A stretch of 64,000 bases of DNA, taken from positions 145,796 to 209,795 of the forward strand of contig NZ_MCIA01000006.1 in NCBI RefSeq assembly GCF_003609635.1, read 5' to 3'. Made by a program: the position numbers and the translations under genes. Position 1 is the first letter of the stretch. The number at the start of each line of letters is the position of its first letter. Shown piece by piece: positions 63,157 through 64,000 of this stretch. Source of the DNA: Lacrimispora algidixylanolytica (GTDB lineage: Bacteria; Bacillota; Clostridia; Lachnospirales; Lachnospiraceae). The notes under the pieces are model-generated. The model was given only the letters and a program-made list of their open reading frames with translations, ran no database searches and had not been told where the DNA came from.

Positions 63157-63909
63157 ATGGAAGATAAGCTGGAAGGTTATGAAATAAGAACGGAAAATCT
63201 GTACAAACGATTTGGATCCCTAACGATATTAAAGGACATAAATCTGACCATAAAGCCAGGAGAATTTGTGGCAGTGGTGGGGAAAAGTGGTTGTGGAAAA
63301 AGCACCCTTTTAAGACTTTTGGAGGGTTTAGACACTCCAACTAGCGGAACAATCAGCATAGGAGGTGGGCAAAAAAACGGGATAGATAGCAATATCAGGT
63401 TTGTCTTTCAAGAGCCTAGGCTCTTGCCCTGGAAAAAAGTTATTGACAATGTACGCCTTGGGGCGACCAATCATGACGAAAAACTGGCAAAGCTGGCTCT
63501 GGATTGTGTAGGTTTATCTGAAAAGGAAAAGCAATGGCCACATGTACTCAGTGGAGGTCAGAAACAAAGAGTTTCTCTTGCCAGAGCTCTTGCAGGGCAT
63601 CCTAAGATATTACTATTTGATGAGCCTCTTGGTGCACTTGACGCATTAACTAGGCTGGAGATGCAGGAGCTGATTGAAACTTTGTGGAAGGAACTTGGAT
63701 TTACGGCAATTATAGTAACCCATGATGTAAGTGAGGCCGTAAAGCTGGCAGACCGGGTCATCATCATTGAAGACAATGAAATCCAGTTGGATATAAACAT
63801 TGAACTACCACGCCCAAGAGTGACAGGAAATGACAGTAGCTATTATGAAAAAATCATTCTTTCCCATATCATGAAGGAGAATGAGACGGCAAAAGACTAT
63901 TCTATTTAA
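63157..63909 (+). CDS. SsuB/TauB-like ABC transporter ATP-binding protein
   Basis: A 250-residue ABC ATPase of the sulfonate/nitrate/taurine class. Walker A GKSGCGKST lies at about residues 42-50, with the Q-loop FVFQEPRLLPWKK (the LLPW feature is typical for SsuB/TauB), signature LSGGQKQR, Walker B ILLFDEPLGALD and switch His in VTHDVSEAVKLAD. It completes the importer and is the last gene of the operon in this window. No flavin sulfonate monooxygenase follows, as expected for an anaerobe. Confidence 0.9.
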   Translation: MEDKLEGYEIRTENLYKRFGSLTILKDINLTIKPGEFVAVVGKSGCGKSTLLRLLEGLDTPTSGTISIGGGQKNGIDSNIRFVFQEPRLLPWKKVIDNVRLGATNHDEKLAKLALDCVGLSEKEKQWPHVLSGGQKQRVSLARALAGHPKILLFDEPLGALDALTRLEMQELIETLWKELGFTAIIVTHDVSEAVKLADRVIIIEDNEIQLDINIELPRPRVTGNDSSYYEKIILSHIMKENETAKDYSI

Positions 63910-63915
63910 TCTGAA

Positions 63916-63949
63916 TTAAGAAAGTTCTTGGTGACGACTCCTTTCTTAA
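63916..63949 (+). terminator. Weak hairpin at the end of the operon
   Basis: TTAAGAAAG (63916-63924) pairs with CTTTCTTAA (63941-63949). The stem is AT-rich with a 16-nt loop and no good T-run, so it is only a possible terminator. Confidence 0.4.
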
Positions 63950-64000
63950 ATTACATATCTTCATCAATAAAATAAAAACGGCCGTCCCTTTCAAGGGTAT

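Overview
The window looks like chromosomal DNA of an anaerobic, motile Firmicute, most probably a Lachnospiraceae member of the Lacrimispora / Clostridium sphenoides type. This is inferred from AT-rich sequence with strong AGGAGG ribosome sites, TTGACA/TATAAT promoters, desulfoferrodoxin, three chemoreceptors, DUF4317 and HsmA family proteins, CUT1 sugar transport with YesM/YesN control, and radical-SAM/nitrogenase-like genes. No rRNA, tRNA or CRISPR array was seen.

Layout. 0.1-2 kb: small singletons (P-loop kinase-like protein, HsmA, GNAT). 2-8.8 kb: a His-rich CsoR/RcnR-type metal sensor followed by a nickel/peptide-type ABC importer (binding protein, two permeases, one fused double ATPase) and two tandem methyltransferases. 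8.9-10.9 kb: tRNA modification pair (TcdA-like plus a rhodanese/TtcA-like fusion). 11-15.2 kb: Rrf2 regulator, secreted CAP protein, cysteine synthase, FMN reductase with a structured leader, pirin. 15.4-24.3 kb: three chemoreceptors, interrupted by an acetyltransferase and a lone tyrosine recombinase that lies between two inverted, palindromic 23-bp sites. 24.5-27.8 kb: a CjaA-like cyst(e)ine ABC importer behind a Cys-codon leader and terminator. 27.9-32.2 kb: TetR regulator with a near-perfect operator, and a two-gene ABC exporter. 32.2-41.6 kb: YesM/YesN two-component system diverging from a CUT1 sugar importer and a large unknown protein. 41.7-45.2 kb: superoxide reductase, DUF4317 protein and a full-length FokI-like restriction enzyme with no methylase beside it. 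45.4-47 kb: SulP anion transporter.

47.1-63.9 kb is the most remarkable part. A consensus promoter drives a Cys-rich leader peptide and a terminator, then YezD, NifB-like, a NifX-like protein, a first nitrogenase-like D/K pair, NifH-like, a second D/K pair, a second NifX-like protein and a cystine-type ABC importer. A second Cys-rich leader and terminator follows inside the gene string, and then a GldA-like dehydrogenase, a HisC-like aminotransferase and a sulfonate/taurine-type ABC importer. P-cluster-type cysteines and the NifH cysteines are present, but the FeMo-cofactor histidine region of NifD is not conserved and no normal nif accessory genes are seen. My reading is an organosulfur-scavenging, nitrogenase-like reductase system, in the same spirit as methylthio-alkane reductase but with two D/K pairs.

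The link across the window is the recurring control unit: three short ORFs (24581, 47193, 58916), each with runs of Cys codons and each followed by a rho-independent terminator ahead of a sulfur-related operon. This fits ribosome-mediated attenuation in response to charged tRNA-Cys, so that these operons would be read through when cysteine is short. Both the substrate and the attenuation are inferences; the codons, hairpins and gene order are directly visible.
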